Counted from the first letter of the stretch, positions 7,991 to 17,189 are shown. The stretch: 64,000 nt of DNA from DATAGF01 sp963813355 (GCA_963813355.1 CAWEYS010000029.1:186001-250000); one strand, 5' to 3'. Notes: a model not told the origin generated them from the sequence alone. Numbers and translations are program-made.

Positions 7991-8554
7991 TCAGGAGCGC
8001 GTCGGTTCCAGGTGCAGCGCGGCGATCCCGCAGTCGAACGGCCGCGCGGCGGCGAGGCGAAGGCGCTGGTAGGCGTCGAGGTCGGCGAAGACGGGCATTC
8101 CGGCGCCGATCGCGGTCGGGTTGACGAACAGGTGCAGCTCGTCGAGGAGACCGTTGGCGATCAGGTCCCTGACGAGCGTGCCGCCTCCGTAGGCGATCAT
8201 GTCCCCGCCCGGCTGCGCCTTCAGCCCGTTCACGGTCTCGGCCAGGTCTCCGCCGGCGACGACGGCGTTCTCCCAGGGCGACTCGCTGAGGGTGTTGGAG
8301 ATGACGACCTTCGGCGTCTCGTTCATCCAGTCGATCGAGGCCGGGTCCTCGCCCTCGGGCCGGGACGCCCAGGCCGGGATGAACCCCTCGGCGAGCCTCC
8401 GCCCCAGCACGATGCAGTCGACCGGCTCGGTGAGCGCATCGACGTAGGCGTTCATGTCGTCGGTCCACGGGAGCGTCATCCAATCCATCTCGCCGTTCGG
8501 CCCCGCCATGTAGCCGTCGACGGTGGTCTGGAGCTGGAGCTTGAACGTGCGCAC
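7991..8554 (-). CDS. dihydrofolate reductase family protein (RibD C-terminal domain)
   Basis: 187 aa. Opens MRTFKLQLQTTVDGYMAGPN, typical of the RibD_C/DHFR-like group, followed by CIVLGRRLAEGF, KVVISNTLSESPWENAVVAG and GGDMIAYGGGTLVRDLIANG, the nucleotide-binding glycine motif, then GLLDELHLFVNPTAIGAG. These are NADPH-dependent reductases of largely unknown substrate; they are distinct from classical FolA. Stand-alone gene after 120 nt of non-coding DNA; the array of GCCAMTTGGCC repeats follows its stop. Confidence 0.9.
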   Translation of the reverse strand: MRTFKLQLQTTVDGYMAGPNGEMDWMTLPWTDDMNAYVDALTEPVDCIVLGRRLAEGFIPAWASRPEGEDPASIDWMNETPKVVISNTLSESPWENAVVAGGDLAETVNGLKAQPGGDMIAYGGGTLVRDLIANGLLDELHLFVNPTAIGAGMPVFADLDAYQRLRLAAARPFDCGIAALHLEPTRS

Positions 8555-8674
8555 GAGTGCGTCCTTTCGGCTTCGGTGGGTGGTGCCGCCGGGGCGGCCA
8601 GCACTGCGACGAACCGCGGTGCCCCAGATCGACAGCGGAGGACGGGGCTCCCAGGGGGTGTCGAGGTGAGGCGC

Positions 8675-9694
8675 CTAGGGCCGGGCGGCCTCGGCGGCGC
8701 GGGCGGCGTCGTACCAGCGGAGTTGCTCGGCGAGCGGGAGGGCCTCGAAGTCGCGGCCGGCCTCGCCGGCGAGACGGGCGGCCCCCTCGACCCGGGCGCG
8801 GAAGCGCTGCGACGACGCCCGCAGGGCCAGCTCGGGGTCGGCGCCCAGGGCGCGGGCCACGGCGACGGCGGCGAAGAGGACGTCGCCGAGCTCCCGGGCG
8901 CCGGGATCGGCGCGCAGCTCGGCGGCCTCCTCGTCGAGCTTGGCCAGCGCCGACGCCGGGTCGGGATGGTCGAAGCCGGCCGACGCGGCCCGCTTCTGGG
9001 CCTTCGTCGCGAGCGCCAGCGCGGGCAGGCCCGCGGGGAGGTCGTGGAACATCCCCTGGTCGGCGCGCTCCTCGCGCTTGCGCCGCTCCCAGATGTCGAC
9101 GACGCCGGAGGCGGTCGCGGCGCTCGCGTCGCCGTAGACGTGGGGGTGGCGCCGGATGAGCTTGTCGGCCTGCCCGCGCGCGACGGCCGCCAGGTCGGCG
9201 CCGCCCTCCTCCTCGAGGAGCTGGGCCAGGAAGACCGACTGGAACAGGAGGTCGCCCAGCTCGTCGGCGAGGCCCTCGCCGCCCGAGACGACCGCGTCGG
9301 CCACCTCGAACGCCTCCTCGATCGTGTGGGGGACGATGGTCTCGGCCGTCTGCTCGCGATCCCACGGGCACTCGCGCCGCAGCCGCAGGCCGACCTCGGC
9401 CAGGGCGGCGACCTCCGCGCCGATCGCACGGGCGCGCAGCGCCTCGCGGCCGGGCACGGTCTCGGCGCCGGGCAGCGCCCGGGCGATCAGGTGGGCCTGG
9501 GCGTCGGGCGCCGCGATGACGGCGTCGTCGGGGACGGCGGCGAGGTCGAGGGCCGCGGGCTGCCCGGGGAGGACCGCCGCGAGCGCGGGGTCGAGCGGGG
9601 GCGCGAGCACCCGGGGGGCCTCCGCCAGGGCGGCGAGCGCGATCGCCGGCACGGCCTCGGGGGCACCCGATCCGAGGCCCACGACCCGAATCAT
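8675..9694 (-). CDS. mazG: nucleoside triphosphate pyrophosphohydrolase MazG
   Basis: 339 aa. Two MazG helical domains: ECPWDREQTAETIVPHTIEE, EAFEVADAVVSGGEGLADEL, GDLLFQSVFLAQ with the E-x2-E...E-x2-D metal site, and a weaker repeat around ASALAKLDEEAAELRADPGA and ELGDVLFAAVAVARALGADP. Hydrolyses non-canonical or excess NTPs to NMP and PPi. The first 90 residues (MIRVVGLGSGAPEAVPAIAL) are a partial tetrapyrrole-methylase-like domain, as in YabN-type fusions, but shortened. ATG overlaps the extended reading of the upstream foldase gene (ATGA). Confidence 0.93.
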   Translation of the reverse strand: MIRVVGLGSGAPEAVPAIALAALAEAPRVLAPPLDPALAAVLPGQPAALDLAAVPDDAVIAAPDAQAHLIARALPGAETVPGREALRARAIGAEVAALAEVGLRLRRECPWDREQTAETIVPHTIEEAFEVADAVVSGGEGLADELGDLLFQSVFLAQLLEEEGGADLAAVARGQADKLIRRHPHVYGDASAATASGVVDIWERRKREERADQGMFHDLPAGLPALALATKAQKRAASAGFDHPDPASALAKLDEEAAELRADPGARELGDVLFAAVAVARALGADPELALRASSQRFRARVEGAARLAGEAGRDFEALPLAEQLRWYDAARAAEAARP

Positions 9695-10779
9695 GCGGCC
9701 AAGCCTAGAGGACCCGCGACGCCGCCCACCGCCGCGCTACGGGGCGGTGGTGGCGCCCTCTGCGGCCTGGGTCGTCGCCGGGGCGGCTTCAGGTCGGCGT
9801 CGGCGTAGACCGTGCGCTCCTCCCAGTCCTTCAGGACGCCCTCGCTCCAGGTCGTGAACTCCGCCTGGCGCTTCTGGGAGAGCTGGGTCTGGATGATCTG
9901 GTCCTTGGCCTCGGCGAACGAGGTGGTGCGCGCCGGCGTCACGTCCGCGGTGATGATGTGCCACCCGAACTGGGTCTTCACGGGCTGCGAGATCTCGCCG
10001 TCCTTCAGCGCGAAGGCGACCTTCTCGAACTCGGGGACGAGCTGGCCCTTCTGGATCTGCCCGAGGCTGCCGCCCTGCTTGGCGGAGGCCGTGTCGGTGG
10101 AGTTCTCGCGGGCGAGCTCGGCGAAGTTCTCGGGCGTCACCTCGGCCCGGATGCGGTCCGCCTCGGCCTCGGTGGCCACGAGGATGTGGCTCGCCGTCCG
10201 CCCGGCCGCCACCTTGAACTCGTCCGGGTGCTCGTCGTAGTACGCCTTGGCGTCGGCCTCGGTGAAGCGCACGCCGCGCGTGACGTGGTTGAAGAGCTTC
10301 TGCTGCTGCAGGCCGTTCTTGACGATGTCGCGCGCGTCGGCCTGGGTGATGCCCCGATCCTGCAGGAAGTCGTTGAACTCCTTCTGCTTCCCGTTGAAGT
10401 TCGTCTCGATGATGCGGGCGAGGTCCTCGTCGATCTGCTCGTCCGTGACCTCGCACGGGTTCCCGCACTCGCGCGCCTCGAAGCCGACGATCCTCTGCTG
10501 CACGAGCGACTGGAGCGCCTGCTGCTGGACCTGGTCGAAGCCGTCCGAGCCCGCGGTCGGGACGGTCTGGCCCTGCGCCTTGGCCTCGGCGGTCGTCTGG
10601 GAGATCGCCGCGTCGAGCTGCTCCTGCGTGACGTTCGCGTCGCCCACGCGGGCCACGACCCCGGCCGGCAGGTCGGCCGAGTCGTCGTCGCCGCCGCACG
10701 CGGTCACCCCCACGCCCACGGCCACCAGCAGCACGAGGACCCCCGCGACGAGCGGCGATCTGCGGATGGTCTTCGGCAC
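9691..10779 (-). CDS. PrsA/SurA-like peptidyl-prolyl isomerase lipoprotein, C terminus probably frameshifted
   Basis: 362 aa as read. Signal peptide with lipobox (LLVAVGVGVTACGGDDD), SurA_N-type chaperone region (NVTQEQLDAAISQTTAEAKA), and a parvulin domain at about 190-290 (ASHILVATEAEADRIRAEVT, LARENSTDTASAKQGGSLGQ, PVKTQFGWHIITADV). It should act outside the membrane as a foldase. The last 35 residues switch abruptly to an Arg/Pro-rich string. One extra base near 9790, in the run GCCGCCCC, would restore PAPATTQAAEGATTAP ending at 9737, a natural low-complexity tail. Start GTG 10779, with TACCAT 10 nt upstream. Confidence 0.88.
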   Translation of the reverse strand: MPKTIRRSPLVAGVLVLLVAVGVGVTACGGDDDSADLPAGVVARVGDANVTQEQLDAAISQTTAEAKAQGQTVPTAGSDGFDQVQQQALQSLVQQRIVGFEARECGNPCEVTDEQIDEDLARIIETNFNGKQKEFNDFLQDRGITQADARDIVKNGLQQQKLFNHVTRGVRFTEADAKAYYDEHPDEFKVAAGRTASHILVATEAEADRIRAEVTPENFAELARENSTDTASAKQGGSLGQIQKGQLVPEFEKVAFALKDGEISQPVKTQFGWHIITADVTPARTTSFAEAKDQIIQTQLSQKRQAEFTTWSEGVLKDWEERTVYADADLKPPRRRPRPQRAPPPPRSAAVGGVAGPLGLAA

Positions 10780-10808
10780 GACGCGGGCGATGGTAGCACC
10801 TGGTCCCC

Positions 10809-10828
10809 GGCGCCCCGTTAGGGGCGCC
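10809..10828. terminator. GC hairpin between mfd and the foldase gene
   Basis: GGCGCCCC-GTTA-GGGGCGCC is a perfect 8-bp stem with a 4-nt loop in the 137-nt gap after the mfd stop. No T-run follows on the minus strand. A terminator for mfd or a processing site is plausible. Confidence 0.4.
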
Positions 10829-10916
10829 TTAAGGCGTGGGGAGCGGGTTCTCGGGCGTCAAGGCGTTCGCGCGTGGCGGCTCTCGCGGCCGCGACGCGCT
10901 CATCGCCGGGCGCCGC

Positions 10917-13900
10917 TCAGGCGGCGATCGCCGAGGCGCCCGCGAGAGCGTCGAGGGCCGCCTCGGCCGCGGCCAGGCGCTCCGTCGGCGCGGCCCCGAC
11001 CGGCAGCGAGACCAGGCGCTCGCGGCCGGCGTAGGAGGCCGTGGGCTCGGCCTCGCGCAGCGCCCGCAGCGCCTGGCTCGTGAGGCTCACCGGCCCGATC
11101 GTGATGCGGCCCGAGCGCACCGCGAGCTGGCTCGCGCCGGCGTCGCGCAGCTTGACCCGCACGCGCTGCACCGCGAGCAGGGCGTTGACCGGCGGCGGGA
11201 CCGGGCCGAAGCGGTCCTCCATCTCGGCCCGCAGCGACGCGACCTCCTCGAGGTCGGCCGCCAGGCCGATGCGGCGGTGCAGGTCGATCTTCGCGGCCTC
11301 GAGCGGCACGTAGGCGCCGGGGATGTAGGCCGAGACCGGGATCTCCACGCGCACCTCGCGCTCGGGCGCCTCGCGGCCCTGCCCCTGGAGGACGGCGTCG
11401 TTGAGCATCTCCAGGTAGAGCTCGAAGCCGACGGCGGCGACGTGCCCGCTCTGCTCGTCGCCGAGCAGGTTGCCCGCGCCCCGGATCTCGAGGTCCCGCA
11501 TCGCGATGCGCAGCCCGCTGCCCAGCTCCGTGTAGTCCGCCAGGGCGCGCAGCCGCGAGGCGGCGTCGCGGCCGAGGGTGGCCGCGTCCGGGTAGAGCAG
11601 GTAGGCGTGGGCCGTCACGTCCGACCGGCCCACCCGCCCGCGGATCTGGTAGAGCTGGGAGAGCCCGAGCTGGTCGGCGCGCTCCACCACCAGGGTGTTG
11701 GCCTGGGGGATGTCGAGCCCCGACTCGATGATGCTGGTCGCCACGAGGACGTCGGCCTCGCCGCGCACGAACGCCAGCATCACGTCCTCGAGCTCGTGCT
11801 CGTGCATCTGCCCGTGGGCCGTGACGATCCTGAGCTCGGGCAGCAGGGCGCGCAGGCCCTCGGCCGCCTCCTCGATCGTCTCGACCCGGTTGTGGACGTA
11901 GAAGCTCTGCCCGCCGCGGGCGTGCTCGCGGCGCAGGGCCTCGCCGACCAGGGCCTCGTCGTACTCGCCGACGTGGGTCGCGATGGGCCTGCGGCCGGGG
12001 GGCGGCGTCTCGATGACGCTGATGTCCCGCAGCCCCGACAGGGAGATCTGCAGGGTGCGCGGGATCGGCGTGGCGCTCATCGCGAGGACGTCGACCCGAA
12101 GGCGCAGCTGGCGCAGGGCCTCCTTCTGGGCCACGCCGAAGCGCTGCTCCTCGTCGACGATCACCAGCCCGAGGTCCTTCGGCTGCACGTCCATCGACAG
12201 CAGGCGGTGCGTCCCGATGAGCACGTCCAGGCGGCCCTCTCGGTAGCGCCCGAGCACCTCGCGCGTCTCCGCAGGCGAGCGGAAGCGGTTGACCATGTCC
12301 ACGGTCACCGGCATGTCGCCGAAGCGCTCGCGGAAGGTGGCCAGGTGCTGCTGGGCGAGGATCGTGGTCGGCACCAGCATCAGCACCTGCTTGCCGCCGG
12401 CCGCGGCCTTGAACGCCGCCCGCATGGCGATCTCGGTCTTGCCGAAGCCGACGTCGCCGCAGATCAGGCGGTCCATGGGACGGGGCCGCTCCATGTCGTC
12501 GGCGACCGCGTCGATCGCCCGCTGCTGATCCGGGGTCTCGCGGTAGGGGAAGCGGCGCTCGAGCTCGCGCATCAGCTCGTCCTCGGGCGGGAACGCGAAC
12601 CCGGAGGCCGCGGCCCGCGCCTGATAGAGCGAGATCAGCTCTCCGGCCATCTCGCGGACGGCGGCCCGCGCCCGGGACTTCATCCGGTCCCAGGCCCTGC
12701 CCCCGAGCTTCGAGAGCGCCGGCGCCGAGCCGTCGGCGCCGACGTACCGGGTCACCCGGTCGAGCTGGTCGTGCGGCACGTAGAGGCGGTCGCCGTCGGC
12801 GAACGCCAGCGCCAGGTAGTCGCGCGTGAGGCCGGCGACGGTCCGCGTCTCGAACGCCGTGAGCCGCCCGATGCCGTGGTCCTCGTGGACGACGTGGTCG
12901 CCGACGCGCAGGTCGAGGAAGCTCGCCAGGCGCCGGCCGACGACCGGGCCCCGCTCCGCCGACGGTCGCCGGCGGCGCAGGATCCGCTCCTCGGGAATCA
13001 CGGCGAGGCCGAGCCCGCGCGAGACGAACCCGCCCGCGGCCGCCAGGGTCGTCATCCCCACCTGGCCGGGGTCGGGCAGGTCGCCGGGCGCCAGCTCGGC
13101 GGGGCGCAGGCGCTCCATCCGGGCGAGGGCCCGCGAGAGGTCGCCGCGGCGGGCGAAGGTGAGCAGCACCCGCAGTCCTCCGCGGGCGAGCCTCGCCAGC
13201 TCGGCCTCGGCCTCGGCGGGCGACCGGGTGGCGAAGCGGGCCTCGGCCGCATCGAACGCGGGCGCCCCCGAGCCCGAGGGCGGCGCCAGGTCCAGCGCCG
13301 ACAGGGCGGCCAGGGCGGCGTCGACCGCGCCCGGGTCGGCCAGCTCGCCGGCCGCCGCCTCGTCCTCGAGCCGCTCGCGCGCCTCCCTCAGCGCGGCGGC
13401 GTGCTCGCCCGGCGCCAGCCGCACCACCCGGGCGCCCCCGGGCCCCGGGTCGTCGAGCGGGTCGGCCCAGGCCGCGTCCGCGGGCTCGGCGGCGGGCCAG
13501 GCGACCAGGCGCGCGATCGGTCGGATGGCGCGCTGGGTGAAGGCCGAGAAGGCGCGCATGCTCTCGACCTCGTCGCCGAAGAGCTCGATGCGGACCGGGA
13601 GGTCGGCCGTCGATGGGTAGACGTCGAGGATCCCGCCCCGCACCGACAGGTCGCCGCGCTCCTCGACCTGGGGCACGCGCTCGTAGCCCATGGCCGTCAG
13701 ACGGTCAACCAGGTGGTCGAGCGAGACCCGCTCGCCCTCGGCGATCTCGACAGGCGCCGCCCGGGACGCCCCCGCGGGCACCCGCTCGGCCAGAGCCGGC
13801 GCGCCCGCCACGACCACCGTCCCGGGCCGCTCCAGGCCCGCCAGCGCGCGGGCCCGCTGGCCCACGATGTGCGGCGACGGCCCGACGGCGCCGCCCACCG

Positions 13901-14168
13901 GCAGGCCGCGGGTGGGCCAGAGCGCCACCGCGGCCCGGCCGAGGAGCGCCGCGAGCTCGGACGCCAGGTCGCGCGCCTCGTCGTCGCCCGGCGCGACCAC
14001 CATCAGGGCGCGGCCCGTGCCGCGGGCCAGGGCGGCGACCGCGTAGGGCCACGCCGGGCGCGCCAGCGCGACCCGGTCGGCATGCGCGCCCTCGGCGAGG
14101 CGGGCGGTGGCCTCGGCGAGGCCGGGCGCGCCGAGGATCAGGCGGTCGAGGGCGGTGGCGTCGCTCAC
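10917..14168 (-). CDS. mfd: transcription-repair coupling factor Mfd
   Basis: 1083 aa. Removes RNA polymerase stalled at DNA lesions and recruits UvrA. N-terminal UvrB-homology domain (PVRIELFGDEVESMRAF), RNA-polymerase-interaction/CarD-like domain (LRVGDHVVHEDHGIGRLTAF, FADGDRLYVPHDQLDRVTRY), SF2 translocase with Walker A MDRLICGDVGFGKTEIAMRA, DEEQRF box, SATPIPRTLQISLSG, motif VI QIRGRVGRSDVTAHAYLLY, and C-terminal D7 (TRCF). GTG 14168 was chosen because it overlaps the pth stop (GTGA). Slightly shorter than E. coli Mfd (about 1150), mostly in the N-terminal region. Confidence 0.97.
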   Translation of the reverse strand: MSDATALDRLILGAPGLAEATARLAEGAHADRVALARPAWPYAVAALARGTGRALMVVAPGDDEARDLASELAALLGRAAVALWPTRGLPVGGAVGPSPHIVGQRARALAGLERPGTVVVAGAPALAERVPAGASRAAPVEIAEGERVSLDHLVDRLTAMGYERVPQVEERGDLSVRGGILDVYPSTADLPVRIELFGDEVESMRAFSAFTQRAIRPIARLVAWPAAEPADAAWADPLDDPGPGGARVVRLAPGEHAAALREARERLEDEAAAGELADPGAVDAALAALSALDLAPPSGSGAPAFDAAEARFATRSPAEAEAELARLARGGLRVLLTFARRGDLSRALARMERLRPAELAPGDLPDPGQVGMTTLAAAGGFVSRGLGLAVIPEERILRRRRPSAERGPVVGRRLASFLDLRVGDHVVHEDHGIGRLTAFETRTVAGLTRDYLALAFADGDRLYVPHDQLDRVTRYVGADGSAPALSKLGGRAWDRMKSRARAAVREMAGELISLYQARAAASGFAFPPEDELMRELERRFPYRETPDQQRAIDAVADDMERPRPMDRLICGDVGFGKTEIAMRAAFKAAAGGKQVLMLVPTTILAQQHLATFRERFGDMPVTVDMVNRFRSPAETREVLGRYREGRLDVLIGTHRLLSMDVQPKDLGLVIVDEEQRFGVAQKEALRQLRLRVDVLAMSATPIPRTLQISLSGLRDISVIETPPPGRRPIATHVGEYDEALVGEALRREHARGGQSFYVHNRVETIEEAAEGLRALLPELRIVTAHGQMHEHELEDVMLAFVRGEADVLVATSIIESGLDIPQANTLVVERADQLGLSQLYQIRGRVGRSDVTAHAYLLYPDAATLGRDAASRLRALADYTELGSGLRIAMRDLEIRGAGNLLGDEQSGHVAAVGFELYLEMLNDAVLQGQGREAPEREVRVEIPVSAYIPGAYVPLEAAKIDLHRRIGLAADLEEVASLRAEMEDRFGPVPPPVNALLAVQRVRVKLRDAGASQLAVRSGRITIGPVSLTSQALRALREAEPTASYAGRERLVSLPVGAAPTERLAAAEAALDALAGASAIAA

Positions 14169-14836
14169 TCCGGCGCCTCGTCCGACGTCTCCCCCTCCGC
14201 GCCGTCGCGCCGCTCGCGCCGTGCCCGCGCCCGGGCCCCCGGCGGGCTGGCGTGGAAGCGGTTCACGGCCGCGTCGATCCCCTCGGCCAGGGCCACCTCG
14301 GCCATGTCGGCGCCGCGCGCGACCATCGCCTCGACCTCCTCGGGCGGCTCGGTGAAGCGCATGAGCACCCAGTCGGCGCCGTCGCCGCGGAAGTCCTCGG
14401 GGGGGCGGCCCACCCCGAGGCGGATGCGCGGGAACTCGCCGGTGCCCAGCCCCCGGATCACCGACCGCAGGCCGTTGTGCCCCCCGGCCCCGCCGCCGGT
14501 CTTGCCGCGGACGGCGCCGAAGGGCAGGTCGACCTCGTCGTGCACCAGGAGGACCTGCGCGGGCGCCGCGTGGAGCGACCCGGCGGCCGGGCCGACCGCG
14601 TCGCCCGAGGCGTTCATGTAGGTGGTCGGGATCAGCAGCCCCACCGGCCCGGAGGGTCCGCGCGCCTCGGCGTAGCGGCCGCCGTAGCGCGCGACCCACC
14701 GCCCGGCGCCGAGGCGGGAGGCGAGCAGCTCGACGGCCCGCTGGCCGGCGTTGTGCCGCGTCAACGCGTAGCGGGGCTCGGGGTTGCCGAGCCCGGCGAC
14801 GAGCCGGATCGCGGGCGCGGAGGGGTCCACGCCCAC
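14165..14836 (-). CDS. pth: peptidyl-tRNA hydrolase
   Basis: 223 aa. Releases tRNA from prematurely dropped peptidyl-tRNA. Motifs: VAGLGNPEPRYALTRHNAGQ with the catalytic His, PTTYMNASGDAVGPAA, VLLVHDEVDLPFGAVRGKTG with the conserved Asp, GGGAGGHNGLRSVIRGLGTG, FPRIRLGVGRPPED. The last 30 residues (ARARARRERRDGAEGETSDE) are an extra charged tail. Lies 6 nt downstream of the L25 gene and overlaps mfd, the common rplY-pth-mfd order. Confidence 0.97.
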   Translation of the reverse strand: MGVDPSAPAIRLVAGLGNPEPRYALTRHNAGQRAVELLASRLGAGRWVARYGGRYAEARGPSGPVGLLIPTTYMNASGDAVGPAAGSLHAAPAQVLLVHDEVDLPFGAVRGKTGGGAGGHNGLRSVIRGLGTGEFPRIRLGVGRPPEDFRGDGADWVLMRFTEPPEEVEAMVARGADMAEVALAEGIDAAVNRFHASPPGARARARRERRDGAEGETSDEAPE

Positions 14837-14842
14837 CGCTCG

Positions 14843-15499
14843 CTACTCCTCGGGGGCGTCGCCCTCGGGCTCGGCGGCGGGGGCCTCCTCGCCCTCGACG
14901 CCCTCCTCGCCCTCCTCGAGCTCCTCGGGCTCCTCGGGCTCCTCCACGACGGTGGGGGCGATGACCGAGGCCACGACGATCTCGCCCTCCGTGACGATCT
15001 CGACGCCCTCAGGGGCGGAGAGGCCCTCGATCGTGATCGAGTCGCCGACCGCGAGCTCGGAGACGTCCAGCTCGAGGTGGTCCGGCAGCGCGTCGGGCAG
15101 CGCGCGCACCAGAACCTCGCGCAGCGTCTGGTCGAGCACGCCGCCGTCGCGGACGCCGACCGAGGAGCCGACGAGGACGATCTGCACGGGGGCCTCGACC
15201 TCCTGGGTGAGGTCGACCTCCTGGAAGTCCACGTGGAGCACGTCGCCGCGCACCGGGTGGAGCTGCCAGTCCTTGAGGAGCACCGGGCGGGCGTGGTCGC
15301 CCTCGACCGTGAGGTCGATGACGCCGGTGCGGCCCTCGGCGATCGCCCGGCGCAGCTCGCGCTCGGAGAGCGTGAACGCCATCGACGGGCTCCCGGGCTG
15401 GTAGACGACCCCGGGCACCAGGCCCCGGCGGCGCAGGCGCCGGGTGGGGCCGTTGCCGAACTCGGTGCGCTTCTGGGCGGTCAGGGCGACGTGTGCCAT
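14843..15499 (-). CDS. rplY: 50S ribosomal protein L25/general stress protein Ctc
   Basis: 218 aa. Binds 5S rRNA. N-terminal L25 domain (LTAQKRTEFGNGPTRRLRRR, GLVPGVVYQPGSPSMAF), C-terminal TL5-type beta domain (PVQIVLVGSSVGVRDGGVLD, VRALPDALPDHLELDVSELA, VGDSITIEGLSAPEGVEIVT). The final 40 residues are a Glu/Pro repeat (EEPEEPEELEEGEEGVEGEE), typical of actinobacterial L25. ATG 15499 selected: it gives the normal MAHVALTAQKR start with AGGAAA upstream and a TACACT -10-like element about 35 nt away. Confidence 0.95.
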   Translation of the reverse strand: MAHVALTAQKRTEFGNGPTRRLRRRGLVPGVVYQPGSPSMAFTLSERELRRAIAEGRTGVIDLTVEGDHARPVLLKDWQLHPVRGDVLHVDFQEVDLTQEVEAPVQIVLVGSSVGVRDGGVLDQTLREVLVRALPDALPDHLELDVSELAVGDSITIEGLSAPEGVEIVTEGEIVVASVIAPTVVEEPEEPEELEEGEEGVEGEEAPAAEPEGDAPEE

Positions 15500-15578
15500 G
15501 CGGGATCGTTTCCTGCGTCGGGGCCGACGGCGGAGTGTAGCCGATCCGCACCCGCGGCTAGAGTCGGGGCGCACGACG

Positions 15579-15683
15579 GTGCGCTTCCACCAGGAGCGCC
15601 TGGCCGACGCGGGCGAGCGCGAGCGCCAGCGCGACCACTGGCGCTCGGTGATCCGCGACCTCGAGCGGGCGCTCGGCGACTAG
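15579..15683 (+). CDS. possible 34-residue charged microprotein
   Basis: GTG 15579 opens VRFHQERLADAGERERQRDH WRSVIRDLERALGD, a single amphipathic, highly charged helix. A TAGAGT element lies 14 nt upstream (15559-15564), and the stop overlaps the end of the convergent L,D-transpeptidase gene. No Shine-Dalgarno sequence and no recognised family, so coding status is uncertain. Confidence 0.35.
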   Translation: MRFHQERLADAGERERQRDHWRSVIRDLERALGD

Positions 15684-16486
15684 ACGATCACGACGGGCGT
15701 GCCCACGCGCAGCAGGCCGCCGAGGCGCACGATGTCCTCGTTGGCCATGCGGATGCAGCCGTGCGAGACGGCGCCCGGAAGGAGGTCGGGCCGGTCGGTC
15801 CCGTGGATCCCGATGAATCCGCCCCCGGGCCAGTCGGTCAGGCGGGAGCGCGCGCTGAGGCCGTAGGCGAGCGGGCCGTATCGCGGGCTCGCGTAGCGGG
15901 TGAGCTTGTTGCGCACGTAGAAGCGGCCCGCCGGGGTCGGCGCGTCGCGGCGGCCGACGCCGATCCGCGCGCGCATGATCTCGCGGCCCGCCCGCACGTA
16001 GCTCAGGGTGAGCCGCTCGCGGTCGACCACCAGCCGCGCCCGCGACGCGCCGCCCGGGCCGAGCGCGTCGCGCTCCACCCAGCCCGTCTGGCGGGAGGGG
16101 AGCCCGGGGATCTGGACCTGCGCCCACGGCCGGCCCTCGTCGTCGACGGCCCGCCGGAAGGGGATGACGATGTTGTCCGTGCCCTCGGGCGTGAGCTGGC
16201 CGAGCAGCGCCACGCGGCCCGAGTCGCGGGACGGGCTGACGTAGACCTCGACGTCGCGGGTCAACGACGCCCAGTGCGTGGTCGGGACCGTGCCGTCGAG
16301 GCGCCGCGGCGGCGGGACGGCGAAGGCCGGCGCCGGCGGCGTCGCGATGCCGGCGGTCGGCGGCAGCAGCGCCGCCCGGTCGGGCGACGCCGAGATCGAC
16401 GCGACCGCGGCCACCACGACCACGAGGCAGCCGACGGCGAGGGCGCACCAGAACGCGACGACGAGGACTGCGGCCCGCCTGAGCAT
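15680..16486 (-). CDS. L,D-transpeptidase (YkuD domain)
   Basis: 268 aa. N-terminal membrane anchor (VLVVAFWCALAVGCLVVVVA), then a linker and an SH3-like stretch (VEVYVSPSRDSGRVALLGQL), followed by the catalytic YkuD domain from about residue 150 (RLVVDRERLTLSYVRAGREI) with FIGIHGTDRPDLLPGAVSHG and the active-site SHGCIRMANED. Forms 3-3 peptidoglycan cross-links or attaches proteins to the wall, outside the membrane. Monocistronic, downstream of the ferritin-like pair by only 18 nt, so possibly co-transcribed. Confidence 0.93.
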   Translation of the reverse strand: MLRRAAVLVVAFWCALAVGCLVVVVAAVASISASPDRAALLPPTAGIATPPAPAFAVPPPRRLDGTVPTTHWASLTRDVEVYVSPSRDSGRVALLGQLTPEGTDNIVIPFRRAVDDEGRPWAQVQIPGLPSRQTGWVERDALGPGGASRARLVVDRERLTLSYVRAGREIMRARIGVGRRDAPTPAGRFYVRNKLTRYASPRYGPLAYGLSARSRLTDWPGGGFIGIHGTDRPDLLPGAVSHGCIRMANEDIVRLGGLLRVGTPVVIV

Positions 16487-16504
16487 CCTCCGAGAGCCTC
16501 CGAC

Positions 16505-17189
16505 TCAGCCCGTGAAGGAGGGGGCGCGGTCGCTCGTGGTGGCGGGGCTCGACACGATGAACCCGGTCGAGGCGACGATCCGCTCCGCCTCGGGGCGCGA
16601 GATCGGCTCGTCCACCGCGTCGGCGGCCGGGACCCGCCCCGCCAGGTAGCGGATCCACGCGGCGTGGCGCGCCTCGACGCTGTGGATCGAGAGGGCCGCC
16701 GCCAGGTACGCGCGCGAGCGCAGGTTGCCGAGCTGGCCCTTGTAGGCGGCGGTGGCGAGGTCCTCGAACGCGACGGCCGTCTTCAGGAAGGCGCCGTCCT
16801 GGGCGGTCGTGTCCTGGAAGTCGAAGGCGGGGCGCGGCAACGGCGTCGGCCCCGAGGGCCTGGCGCAGCGCGTTCACGTGGGCGCGCTCGACCGCGCCGA
16901 TCTGGCTGGCGGCCTGGGCGGCGATGCCGCTGATCGCCCCGATGCGCTCGGCATCCGTGTAGAAGGCCGCCTGGAGGTACTCGAGCGTGAGGGCGTAGTT
17001 GAGGATCGACGCGTCCGAGCCGCCCTGGGCGCGCCCGGGCCCCGCCGCCGCCAGCCCGGCGACCAGGACGCCCGCCGCGCCCGCGCCGGCGCGGGCGAGG
17101 AACGCCCGACGGGTGGCGGCGGGCAGCGCGGACGCCGCCTCGCGCAGTGCGCCGTCGCGGTCGAGCGAGCCGAGGTCGAGGCCGCTCAC
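16505..17189 (-). pseudogene. secreted ferritin-like protein, frameshifted
   Basis: The N-terminal frame starts at GTG 17189 (overlapping the previous stop) and encodes a Tat-like start (TRRAFLARAGAGAAGVLVAG) and helix 1 (LNYALTLEYLQAAFYTDAER), then AVERAHVNALRQALGADAVA. Near 16845 the frame is lost; the continuation RPAFDFQDTTAQDGAFLKTA with VEARHAAWIRYLAG is in another frame ending at 16505. One extra C in CGCCCCGCC explains it: removing it gives ADAVAAPAFDFQDT, the normal junction of ferritin-like domain (Ferritin_2, desiccation-related) proteins. Either a sequencing indel or a real lesion. Function in the family: secreted, diiron-type fold, role unclear. Confidence 0.8.

Noticed and set aside
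14880..14960. GAG/CTC-rich simple repeat
   Set aside because: It encodes the normal acidic tail of ribosomal protein L25, not a separate repeat element.
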